A program made the translations under genes and the position numbers. From an uncultured Eubacteriales bacterium (GTDB lineage Bacteria; Bacillota; Clostridia; Christensenellales; QAND01): DNA of 7,298 bases. A model generated the notes under the pieces. That model was not told where the DNA came from and made no database searches. It saw only the letters and a list, made by a program, of their open reading frames with translations. The DNA lies in contig UREB01000082.1 in NCBI GenBank assembly GCA_900546685.1, positions 1-7,298 of the forward strand, in the 5' to 3' direction. Numbering within the stretch: the first letter of the stretch is position 1; each line of letters begins with the position of its first letter. This document shows, one piece after another, positions 1-4,782 of the stretch.

Positions 1-293
1 AAACGCGCCTTACAGGAGAGGCAATCCATTAACGGATCGGAAAATCCGCCCACATGGCCAGAGGCTACCCACACCTGAGGATTCATGAGAATGGCGCTGT
101 CAAGCCCCACGTTATACGGGCTTTGGCGCACGAATTTTTTCCACCAAGCCTGCTTTACGTTGTTCTTCATTTCTACGCCCAGCGGACCGTAATCCCAAGA
201 GTTGGCAAGGCCGCCGTAGATCTCGGAACCAGGATAGACAAAGCCCCGATTTTTGCATAGCGCAACCAGCTTTTCCATTGTAACCGTCGACAT
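1..293 (-). CDS. glyS: Glycyl-tRNA synthetase, alpha2 (undivided) type, N-terminal part
   Basis: This is a class II aminoacyl-tRNA synthetase that charges tRNA-Gly with glycine in the cytoplasm. Only the first 97 codons are present; the frame runs off the left edge without a stop, and the complete family member is usually around 460 residues. The visible protein opens MSTVTMEKLVALCKNRGF and then carries the signature stretches of the single-chain glycyl enzyme: YPGSEIYGGLANSWDYGPLG (about residues 20-39), the KNNVKQAWWKKF segment, and GLDSAILMNPQVW followed by ASGHVGGFSDP (about 63-84). The ATG at 293-291 is preceded by GGAGGAA seven bases upstream. Nothing like the paired GlyQ/GlyS subunits of E. 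coli is seen. The gene diverges from the Cys/Gly-rich ORF at 478. Family assignment is firm; the rest of the gene cannot be judged. Confidence 0.95.
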   Translation of the reverse strand, partial: MSTVTMEKLVALCKNRGFVYPGSEIYGGLANSWDYGPLGVEMKNNVKQAWWKKFVRQSPYNVGLDSAILMNPQVWVASGHVGGFSDPLMDCLSCKAR

Positions 294-353
294 AGTGCAA
301 TTCCTCCAAAATAAACGGATAGACTCCGAAAAATATTCTACTGCTTATCATAT

Positions 354-393
354 CAAAAAAAAGAAAAAAAGCAAAGGGAGAAACTTTCTTTGC
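354..393 (-). terminator. Terminator-like hairpin plus long U tract in the glyS leader
   Basis: Read on the minus strand, GCAAAG (393-388) and CTTTGC (376-371) form a 6-bp stem around an 11-base loop. A T-rich tract of about 16 bases, broken by a single C, follows at once (370-355). That is the form of an intrinsic terminator oriented toward glyS. It lies about 60 bases before the glyS start. It could be an attenuator or an insulator against transcription entering from the divergent region. The stem is weak, so function is uncertain. Confidence 0.4.
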
Positions 394-477
394 ACCTTTT
401 GCCCGCGGCCATCGTAGTATAAAGCGAACTGACAATCAAGCCGGTTCAAAAGTATTTTTCTCAAGGAGGAACATTTT

Positions 478-702
478 ATGGGTTGCTTTGGTGGAAATGA
501 CAATTGCTTACTGTACATTCTTCTGTTGTGCTGCTGCTGCGGTGGAAACGGCTGCGGAAACGGGTTCGGCGGTTTCGGAAATGGCAACAGCTGCTGCGAT
601 CTGATCATCTGGTTGCTGCTCCTGAGCTGCATCTGCGGCGGAAACTCCGGTTGCGGCGACGCAACGCCTTTTGGCGGTAGGGGCTGTGGCTGCGGCTGCT
701 AA
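478..702 (+). CDS. Cys/Gly-rich small protein (clostridial 'chorion class high-cysteine HCB protein 13'-like)
   Basis: This 74-residue protein of unknown function has an extreme composition: 15 Cys and 21 Gly, together about half of all residues. It has two hydrophobic blocks, LLYILLL (11-17) running into CCCC (18-21), and LIIWLLLL (42-49) ending in SCIC (50-53). Between them lies a Gly/Asn/Phe-rich linker (22-37). The tail is GCGCGC (69-74). The start is secure: AAGGAGGA lies seven bases before the ATG, and a strong terminator follows the stop. Small proteins of this look in clostridial genomes carry a name borrowed from silkmoth chorion proteins; that is a composition resemblance, not evidence of shared function. 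The Cys clusters could bind metal or cross-link by disulfides, and the hydrophobic blocks could associate with membrane. A spore or envelope role is a guess, and I found no clear sporulation sigma-factor promoter. It is monocistronic and diverges from glyS. Confidence 0.8.
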   Translation: MGCFGGNDNCLLYILLLCCCCGGNGCGNGFGGFGNGNSCCDLIIWLLLLSCICGGNSGCGDATPFGGRGCGCGC

Positions 703-720
703 GCGGTCTTAACGCTCCTG

Positions 721-750
721 AAAAGGGCTGGGAAACCGGCCCTTTTTTCT
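721..750 (+). terminator. Intrinsic terminator of the Cys/Gly-rich gene
   Basis: AAGGGCTGG (723-731) pairs with CCGGCCCTT (736-744) across a GAAA tetraloop, with one G-U pair in the stem and two further A-T pairs at the base. Six T residues (743-748) follow. This is a textbook rho-independent terminator 18 bases after the stop codon, so the gene is probably transcribed alone. Confidence 0.92.
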
Positions 751-775
751 TGTAATCTTGTAAGTAGAATACTAT

Positions 776-804
776 TTGCTGTTTCGCTTATCATAAACTA
801 TAAC
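776..804 (+). promoter_or_regulatory. Possible sigma-A promoter for the tspO-like gene
   Basis: TTGCTG (776-781) and TATAAC (799-804) are separated by 17 bases. The -10 matches the consensus at 5 of 6 positions and the -35 at 3 of 6. It sits between the upstream terminator and the gene, placing the transcript start near 811. It is the best pair found in this gap, but prediction by eye is weak evidence. Confidence 0.45.
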
Positions 805-816
805 GAATCCGACCAA

Positions 817-833
817 AAGGGAGTATGGGCGTG
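817..833 (+). promoter_or_regulatory. Ribosome binding site that favours GTG 831 as the tspO start
   Basis: AAGGGAG (817-823) is only one base from the ATG at 825 but seven bases from the in-frame GTG at 831. Normal spacing is five to ten bases, so GTG 831 is the better start. The two choices differ by two residues. Confidence 0.7.
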
Positions 834-1301
834 AAAGCAAATATAAAACGGAATATCATGTATGCGGTATGGGCCGTAGCCTGGGTTGCGGTCGCGGCAC
901 TGCTATCCTATCTTTGGAATGATACACAGAGCCAATGGTATATGTCGCTGGTAAAACCAGCCTTTCAACCGCCTGGTTTTGTGTTTGCCATAGCCTGGAG
1001 CATTCTGTATGCGCTGATTGCCGCCGATCTGTTTTTATTGTTTCGGGCAGGAGGATCAGCCAGGATTATCTATCCTTTGATACTAACCTTATTTTTAGGC
1101 GCGTTGTGGAATTATGCTTTTTTTGCCAAGGAAAATGCCTCGGCGGGCGTACTGATTTTGGCGCTTGCTGTGGCTAGCTGCATATATACGGTATGGCAGG
1201 CCTATAGAAAAAGACCGCTGTATGGCTGGCTGCTTTTGCCCTGGCTGCTGTGGCAATCGTACGCGTTGGTGCTCAACTATACCATCTATATGATAAATTA
1301 A
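831..1301 (+). CDS. tspO: TspO/MBR family (tryptophan-rich sensory) membrane protein
   Basis: This is a small integral membrane protein of the TspO / peripheral benzodiazepine receptor family. Members have five transmembrane helices and bind porphyrins and other hydrophobic ligands; their bacterial role is still debated (stress response, tetrapyrrole handling). Counted from GTG 831 it has 156 residues, a usual length. Five hydrophobic segments are visible at about 7-29, 47-71, 79-99, 103-124 and 130-153. Family motifs present are WY-x-x-L-x-KPAFQPP (36-48) after helix 1, ALWNYAFF (91-98) in helix 3, and a last helix of the LLPWLLW...LN type. Ten Trp residues agree with the old name. It stands alone, between its own possible promoter and a strong terminator. 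The ATG at 825 is possible but too close to the ribosome binding site. The native ligand cannot be told from sequence. Confidence 0.93.
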   Translation: MKANIKRNIMYAVWAVAWVAVAALLSYLWNDTQSQWYMSLVKPAFQPPGFVFAIAWSILYALIAADLFLLFRAGGSARIIYPLILTLFLGALWNYAFFAKENASAGVLILALAVASCIYTVWQAYRKRPLYGWLLLPWLLWQSYALVLNYTIYMIN

Positions 1302-1320
1302 AGAGAAGTTAGCAGAGGAG

Positions 1321-1355
1321 AAACGGGCGTAAAACTGCGCCCGTTTTATTGTTTT
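1321..1355 (+). terminator. Intrinsic terminator after the tspO-like gene
   Basis: AAACGGGCG (1321-1329) and CGCCCGTTT (1338-1346) form a perfect 9-bp stem with an 8-base loop. A T-rich tail (TATTGTTTT) follows. It lies 19 bases after the stop codon. The end of its T tract doubles as the possible -35 of the coaX promoter. Confidence 0.9.
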
Positions 1356-1377
1356 ATCCCGACAGACCTGGTATAAT
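1349..1377 (+). promoter_or_regulatory. Extended -10 promoter of the coaX-hom-cupin unit
   Basis: TATAAT (1372-1377) is a perfect -10 preceded by TG one base upstream (TGGTATAAT, 1369-1377), the extended -10 form. A weak -35, TTGTTT (1349-1354), stands 17 bases away. A start near 1384 gives an untranslated leader of about 90 bases before coaX. No other promoter of this quality is seen in the gap, and the genes that follow are tightly spaced. Confidence 0.75.
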
Positions 1378-1421
1378 AAACGCAACTTTTGTCTAATTCT
1401 GAAACGCTGGGACGAAGTTTT

Positions 1422-1434
1422 CATTGGCCCAATG
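1422..1434. repeat. Short palindrome in the coaX leader
   Basis: CATTGG and CCAATG are perfect inverted arms around a single C. The site lies about 40 bases downstream of the inferred transcript start and 40 bases before coaX. As DNA it could be an operator; as RNA it would fold only into a 5-bp hairpin with a 3-base loop. It could equally be chance. Confidence 0.3.
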
Positions 1435-1474
1435 CAGTTTATAAGGCTGGGGCGGGGAAAAGGAGGCATCTAGT

Positions 1475-2242
1475 ATGCTGCTTGCTATGGATGTAGGCAA
1501 CTCAAATATTAAAGTAGGGTTGTTTGAGGGAGAAAAGCTGATTTCCAGCTTTCGCATCACGACCAATGCAGACCGAAGCAGCGATGAATACGGCCTGTTG
1601 ATCATTCACTTTCTATCATATTTGAACCGAACGGCAGATGAAATAGAGGGCTTTATCATTGCAACGGTACAGCCGCAGCTGCGCTACACCCTAGATCGAA
1701 TGACGCACACCTTTTTCCGGTGCCATCCGATGTTCGTTTCCTACCAGCTGAATCTGGGCATCAAGCTGCAATATGATTCGCTGCCGGCCTTGGGGGCGGA
1801 TCGCATTGCCAATGCCGTGGCAGGGTACGAATTGTATGGAGGAAACGGTGCGTGCATTACGGTGGATTTCGGTACAGCCACCACCTTTGGCGTCATTAGT
1901 GAGGATGGTGTATTTTTGGGCGGTTCCATTGCCCCAGGCATCCGCAGCGCCAGCGAAGCGTTGACCAGCCGGGCGGCCCAGCTGAGAAGATTCAACTTTG
2001 CAAAGCCGGATCATGTATTGGCTACCAACACCATAGAGGCGATGCAGGCGGGCGTGATGTATGGCTTTGCCGGGCTAGCGGACAACATCTTGGCAAAGCT
2101 GAAAATGGAGGTTGGCCCTGCGTTTGTGGTGGCAACGGGCGGGCTTTCAGACGTCATAGCAGGGGATACGCACCACATCAATACAGTGGACAAGCTTTTG
2201 ACATTAAAAGGCTTACAAATTATATACAACAAGAATCGTTAA
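1475..2242 (+). CDS. coaX: Type III pantothenate kinase
   Basis: This enzyme phosphorylates pantothenate to 4'-phosphopantothenate, the first step of coenzyme A synthesis, in the cytoplasm. The type III form belongs to the ASKHA fold, resists CoA feedback and typically needs a monovalent cation. At 255 residues it has the normal length. Visible motifs are DVGNSN (6-11, phosphate loop 1), GADR (107-110, with Asp109 the expected catalytic base), VDFGTATTF (130-138), GGSIAPGI (149-156) and ATGG (220-223). The start is well supported: AAAGGAGG ends eight bases before the ATG. The second Met (codon 5) is possible but would sit too far from that site. It is first in a unit with hom and a cupin gene, with 17 bases to hom. 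Many genomes instead pair coaX with dus or birA. There is no sign of decay. Confidence 0.96.
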   Translation: MLLAMDVGNSNIKVGLFEGEKLISSFRITTNADRSSDEYGLLIIHFLSYLNRTADEIEGFIIATVQPQLRYTLDRMTHTFFRCHPMFVSYQLNLGIKLQYDSLPALGADRIANAVAGYELYGGNGACITVDFGTATTFGVISEDGVFLGGSIAPGIRSASEALTSRAAQLRRFNFAKPDHVLATNTIEAMQAGVMYGFAGLADNILAKLKMEVGPAFVVATGGLSDVIAGDTHHINTVDKLLTLKGLQIIYNKNR

Positions 2243-2259
2243 GGGAGGTACTCACAACA

Positions 2260-3519
2260 ATGAAACACAAAATTGCACTCTTGGGATTGGGTACGGTAGG
2301 GCTGGGTACCTACCAGTTGATTGAAAAGAATGCGGAGATTATCCGTGAAAATACCGGGGCAGAGGTAGAGGTAAAATATGCGCTGGTTAAAAATGCGGAT
2401 AAAAAGCGCCCGGTACCGTCGGAGGTGCTGACCACAGACTTTGAAAAGATCGTGAACGATCCGGAGATCGAGCTTGTGGCTGAGGCCATGGGTGGCACGG
2501 ACCCTGCCTTGTCCTATGCTTTGGCAGTGCTCAATGCTGGAAAGGGATATGTGACGGCCAATAAGGAGCTGATCTCCAAGCATTGGGAAGAATTGGAGCA
2601 GGCAGCAGAAAAAACGGGGGCGGCGCTGTACTTTGAAGCAAGCGTAGCGGGGGCGGTGCCCGTGATCAAAGCGGTAACGGACAGCTTATCTGCCAACCAT
2701 ATTACAGGCGTAATGGGCATCATCAACGGTACGACAAACTATATTTTAAGCAAGATGAGCGAAGAGGGTATGGATTATGCAGATGCATTGAAGCAAGCGC
2801 AAGACCTGGGCTATGCTGAGCCGGACCCGAAAAATGACGTAGAGGGATACGATGTACAATTCAAATTGGCGATCTTGGCATCGCTGGCCTTCAACAAGCG
2901 TGTTAAGGTAGACAATATTCTACGTGAGGGGATTACCAAGGTATCTGCGGACGATATCCGTACTGCTAAGGAATTGGGCTATGGCATCAAGATGCTGGCC
3001 ATCGGAAAACAGGTAGGCGATGAGGTAGAGGTACGTGTGCATCCGACGATGATTCCGCTGGATCATCCGCTGAATTCCGTGAGCGGGCCGTTCAATGCAG
3101 TGTATGCCGATACCGATGCAGCGGGCCAATTGATGTTTTATGGCCGCGGTGCCGGTGATTTCCCGACGGCGAGCGCACTGCTTAGCGATGTGTTGACGGC
3201 GCTGACGGAGGATAAGCATCGCCGGTATGGATTCTTGAAAAATGAGCAAGCCAAGGTAATGGATGATTTTACAAGTAGCTATTTCATCCATACAGAAGCA
3301 ACAGACAAACCCAATGTATTGGCATCTGCGGCCAGGATTTTGGGAGAAAAAGGCGTATCCATTGCAGCGGTGATGCAGCGCGGCCAGGAAAAGGATGGGC
3401 GTGTGCCGCTGGTATTCATCACACATCAAACTACGGAAAAGGCGCTAATGTCAGCCGTGAAGGAGATCGAAGCGACAGAGTACTTTACGATCCGGAACAT
3501 CATCCGAGTCGAGAGATAA
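2260..3519 (+). CDS. hom: Homoserine dehydrogenase with C-terminal ACT domain
   Basis: This enzyme reduces aspartate-semialdehyde to homoserine with NAD(P)H, the branch point toward threonine and methionine. At 419 residues it is the monofunctional type, with no fused aspartokinase. The domains in order are: an N-terminal Rossmann domain with GLGTVG (9-14); the nucleotide/substrate region NKELISKH (101-108); the catalytic domain with GIINGTTNYIL (153-163), Glu187 in YAEPDP, and Asp198 and Lys202 in GYDVQFK, matching the catalytic Glu/Asp/Lys set of the family; and a C-terminal ACT domain (about 340-419, YFIHTEATDKPNVLA onward). In relatives the ACT domain carries threonine feedback, so allosteric control is expected but not proven. 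GGGAGG directly after the coaX stop, 11 bases from the ATG, serves as its ribosome binding site, so translation is probably coupled. thrB or thrC do not follow; a cupin gene does. Confidence 0.97.
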   Translation: MKHKIALLGLGTVGLGTYQLIEKNAEIIRENTGAEVEVKYALVKNADKKRPVPSEVLTTDFEKIVNDPEIELVAEAMGGTDPALSYALAVLNAGKGYVTANKELISKHWEELEQAAEKTGAALYFEASVAGAVPVIKAVTDSLSANHITGVMGIINGTTNYILSKMSEEGMDYADALKQAQDLGYAEPDPKNDVEGYDVQFKLAILASLAFNKRVKVDNILREGITKVSADDIRTAKELGYGIKMLAIGKQVGDEVEVRVHPTMIPLDHPLNSVSGPFNAVYADTDAAGQLMFYGRGAGDFPTASALLSDVLTALTEDKHRRYGFLKNEQAKVMDDFTSSYFIHTEATDKPNVLASAARILGEKGVSIAAVMQRGQEKDGRVPLVFITHQTTEKALMSAVKEIEATEYFTIRNIIRVER

Positions 3520-3531
3520 GGAGGCAAAATC

Positions 3532-3879
3532 ATGATTACATCTACCAAAACCATTGAAGTAGAAGTTCGCAAGGAGATGAGAGGCGGCCCTGGCGAAGTG
3601 CTGAACCAGGCTCTGGCCAATAAGGCGGATATGCCGAAGAATTGCCGTGTATTTTCTATTATGACGCTGAAGCCTGGCTGTGGCATTGGGTATCATGAGC
3701 ATCATGGTGAGATGGAGTTTTATCATATCCTGGAAGGCGAAGGCATTGTGGATGACAATGGTACGGAAAAAAAGATCCAGGCAGGTGACACCATGATGAC
3801 CGTCAACGGGGAGGGGCATTCCATTACCAACAATGGAGATAAAGATCTAAAGATGATCGCTTGTGTGATTATGGACTGA
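3532..3879 (+). CDS. Small single-domain cupin protein
   Basis: This 115-residue protein is built almost wholly from one cupin beta-barrel; its biochemical role is unknown. Cupin motif 1 is intact: GYHEHHGEMEFYHILEGEG (53-71), with His55, His57 and Glu62 as expected metal ligands and Gly69 in the usual place. Motif 2 follows at GDTMMTVNGEGHSITN (85-100), with His96 as the fourth ligand. A bound divalent metal is therefore likely; which metal and which small ligand cannot be read from sequence. The ribosome binding site TAAGGAGG overlaps the hom stop codon and sits seven bases from the ATG. The 12-bp gap means co-transcription with coaX and hom. Such cupins can be isomerases, dioxygenases or sugar- or amino-acid-binding proteins. 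The neighbouring XRE regulator also ends in a cupin, but the two sequences share little beyond the fold. Confidence 0.9.
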   Translation: MITSTKTIEVEVRKEMRGGPGEVLNQALANKADMPKNCRVFSIMTLKPGCGIGYHEHHGEMEFYHILEGEGIVDDNGTEKKIQAGDTMMTVNGEGHSITNNGDKDLKMIACVIMD

Positions 3880-3887
3880 TGAGAATA

Positions 3888-3918
3888 AAAAAAGAGACCA
3901 GTGTGAGGTCTCTTTTTT
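3888..3918. terminator. Bidirectional terminator between convergent genes
   Basis: GAGACC (3894-3899) pairs with GGTCTC (3907-3912), extended by six A-T pairs (3888-3893 with 3913-3918), around a 7-base loop. The perfect 12-bp stem is flanked by A residues on the left and T residues on the right, so it ends transcripts from either side. It lies 8 bases after the cupin stop and 6 bases from the regulator stop. Confidence 0.95.
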
Positions 3919-3924
3919 ATTTGA

Positions 3925-4476
3925 TTACTCTAAAACAATTGCCAAGAACTTGGCAGGCTGATCTGTATTGGACTGTATGCCGTGCGGATACACGGAATCG
4001 AAATAGATGCTATCCCCCTCTTCAAGGATAATTTCCTTTTCACCAATTTTGCATTTAAGGCTGCCTTGAAGCACATAGTCAAATTCGTGCCCATTGTGCT
4101 TATTCATTTTTGCAGGCTCTTTTTCAGGGCTTACGGTAACGATAAACGGATAACATTTTTTATGGAAAAACTGATGTGCCAGAGAGACATAATCATAGCC
4201 GGGATAGCGTTCTACCTGCATACCCCTTCCCTTGCGGTTGATGGCATAGACGCTGAGTTTGGGCTCTTCTCCCGTTACAAGGTTGGCAAGAGATACATCA
4301 TAGGTATTGCAAAAGCTGGTGAGCAGCCCGATGGGAATATCCTCCCGTGCCTGCTCATAGTTGAGATACTGCTCAGAAGAGATATCCAGCGCCTTGCAGA
4401 CCTCTTCAACGGATAGACCCAATGTCTCCCTCACTTGCTTTAGATGGGAAGCGATCATTTCAATCGGATGATTCAT
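3925..4476 (-). CDS. XRE-family HTH regulator with C-terminal cupin sensor domain
   Basis: This is a predicted DNA-binding transcription regulator of 183 residues from the chosen ATG. Residues about 7-65 form a lambda-repressor-like HTH (IASHLKQVRETLGLSVEEVC, then the recognition region EQYLNYEQAREDIP). Residues about 108-183 form a cupin_2 domain, seen in KHNGHEFDYVLQG (126-138), EEGDSIYFDSVYPHG (152-166) and the final FLAIVLE strand. The architecture matches the family in which the cupin senses a small molecule; targets include polyamine, amino-acid and sulfur genes. The frame is open further upstream (to 4551), but only the ATG at 4476-4474 has a good site, GAAAGGAG eight bases before it, and the extra stretch would overlap the promoter. 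It converges on the coaX-hom-cupin unit and diverges from uvrB. Autoregulation is likely, given the inverted repeat at 4495-4510. The ligand is unknown. Confidence 0.9.
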   Translation of the reverse strand: MNHPIEMIASHLKQVRETLGLSVEEVCKALDISSEQYLNYEQAREDIPIGLLTSFCNTYDVSLANLVTGEEPKLSVYAINRKGRGMQVERYPGYDYVSLAHQFFHKKCYPFIVTVSPEKEPAKMNKHNGHEFDYVLQGSLKCKIGEKEIILEEGDSIYFDSVYPHGIQSNTDQPAKFLAIVLE

Positions 4477-4484
4477 GACATGTG

Positions 4485-4492
4485 CTCCTTTC
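4485..4492 (-). promoter_or_regulatory. Ribosome binding site that decides the regulator start
   Basis: GAAAGGAG on the minus strand stands eight bases before the ATG at 4476-4474. It excludes the longer reading frame that begins at 4551. Confidence 0.85.
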
Positions 4493-4494
4493 AA

Positions 4495-4510
4495 CCTCCC
4501 AATAGGGAGG
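4495..4510. repeat. Inverted repeat CCTCCC-AATA-GGGAGG, possible operator or leader hairpin
   Basis: Perfect 6-bp GC-rich arms surround a 4-base spacer. On the regulator transcript it would begin about six bases after the inferred start point and end two bases before the ribosome binding site. It could be a DNA operator for the regulator itself. It could also act as an RNA hairpin, because its CCUCCC arm is complementary to Shine-Dalgarno-like sequence. Confidence 0.6.
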
Positions 4511-4522
4511 ATTTCTATCATT

Positions 4523-4551
4523 AGTATAGGATAGTTTGTGATTGTTTTCAA
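4523..4551 (-). promoter_or_regulatory. Sigma-A promoter of the XRE-cupin regulator
   Basis: On the minus strand TTGAAA (4551-4546) and TATACT (4528-4523) are separated by exactly 17 bases. The -35 matches 4 of 6 positions and the -10 matches 5 of 6. The transcript should start near 4516, about 40 bases before the ATG. Confidence 0.8.
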
Positions 4552-4640
4552 GAAAGCCAGCGTAGAGACTCTTGACGATATCTGGGGATTATGGAGGACG
4601 ATTTCTTGCCGACTACAGAGAGAATAGGGAAGAAATGCCG

Positions 4641-4669
4641 TTGTAAAAGATTTTTTTGTATGGCATACT
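4641..4669 (+). promoter_or_regulatory. Possible distal uvrB promoter
   Basis: TTGTAA (4641-4646), a 17-base spacer and CATACT (4664-4669) are preceded by TG in extended -10 position (TGGCATACT). The -10 and -35 each match 4 of 6 positions. It lies just upstream of the better promoter at 4676 and would give a start near 4676, outside the SOS box but reading through it. Confidence 0.35.
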
Positions 4670-4675
4670 AAAGCA

Positions 4676-4704
4676 TTGACAAAACATAGGAGAACAAGTA
4701 GGAT
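4676..4704 (+). promoter_or_regulatory. Main uvrB promoter
   Basis: A perfect -35, TTGACA (4676-4681), stands 17 bases from TAGGAT (4699-4704), which matches 4 of 6 positions. The expected start is near 4711, exactly where the SOS box begins. A bound LexA repressor would block it. Confidence 0.75.
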
Positions 4705-4710
4705 AAAACG

Positions 4711-4724
4711 AGAACATTAGTTCT
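4711..4724. promoter_or_regulatory. SOS box (LexA/DinR operator) of uvrBA
   Basis: AGAACATTAGTTCT contains GAAC-N4-GTTC, the core of the Gram-positive LexA (DinR) operator, with the outer A/T pair also symmetric. The central four bases (ATTA) are not the favoured ones. Position at the transcript start of uvrB, a classical SOS gene, makes the assignment strong. A lone GAAC half-site lies 20 bases upstream at 4692-4695. Confidence 0.88.
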
Positions 4725-4761
4725 TAAAATGTCGATTTATGAACGCGTGAAAAGAAATTGT

Positions 4762-4782
4762 GGAGGGAGGCAGCGCTGTATG
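4762..4782 (+). promoter_or_regulatory. Ribosome binding site that decides the uvrB start
   Basis: GGAGGGAGG (4762-4770) is nine bases before the ATG at 4780. The earlier in-frame ATG at 4729 has no purine-rich site and lies only about 18 bases from the predicted transcript start. It would also add 17 residues with no resemblance to UvrB. Confidence 0.88.

Larger units (their letters stand above)
4477..4779. other. Divergent regulatory region between the regulator and uvrB
   Basis: This stretch of about 300 bases has no convincing gene. The left part serves the minus-strand regulator (ribosome binding site, inverted repeat, promoter). The right part holds two candidate promoters toward uvrB, the SOS box and the uvrB leader. 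The middle, about 4552-4640, shows nothing I can assign. A 26-codon frame at 4591-4671 is present but unconvincing. Confidence 0.7.

Noticed and set aside
390..420. TTGCAC and TAGTAT as a promoter for the Cys/Gly-rich gene
   Set aside because: The spacer is 19 bases and the -35 is poor. I also could not fit a clear sporulation sigma-factor site, so the promoter of this gene is left open.
415..444. TATACT on the minus strand (420-415) as a glyS promoter, with TTGATT upstream
   Set aside because: The spacing between the two hexamers is only about 12 bases, and no -35 is found at 16-18 bases.
2920..3429. Long minus-strand frame of 169 codons inside hom
   Set aside because: It lies wholly opposite a strongly supported gene, has no recognisable domain and is explained by codon bias of hom on the other strand.
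4477..4551. 25-residue N-terminal extension of the XRE-cupin regulator in the same open frame
   Set aside because: It would run through the regulator's own -10 element and start in its -35. It has no ribosome binding site, while ATG 4476 has a good one.
4635..4666. ATGCC and GGCAT arms flanking an AT-rich stretch upstream of uvrB
   Set aside because: The inner pairing has several mismatches and the outer arms are only five bases, so neither a hairpin nor an operator is supported.
4591..4671. Small frame of 26 codons between the regulator and uvrB, containing three Cys and several Lys/Arg
   Set aside because: The only upstream G-run is three bases from the ATG, no terminator follows, and its end overlaps candidate uvrB promoter elements. 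Chance is the simpler explanation.
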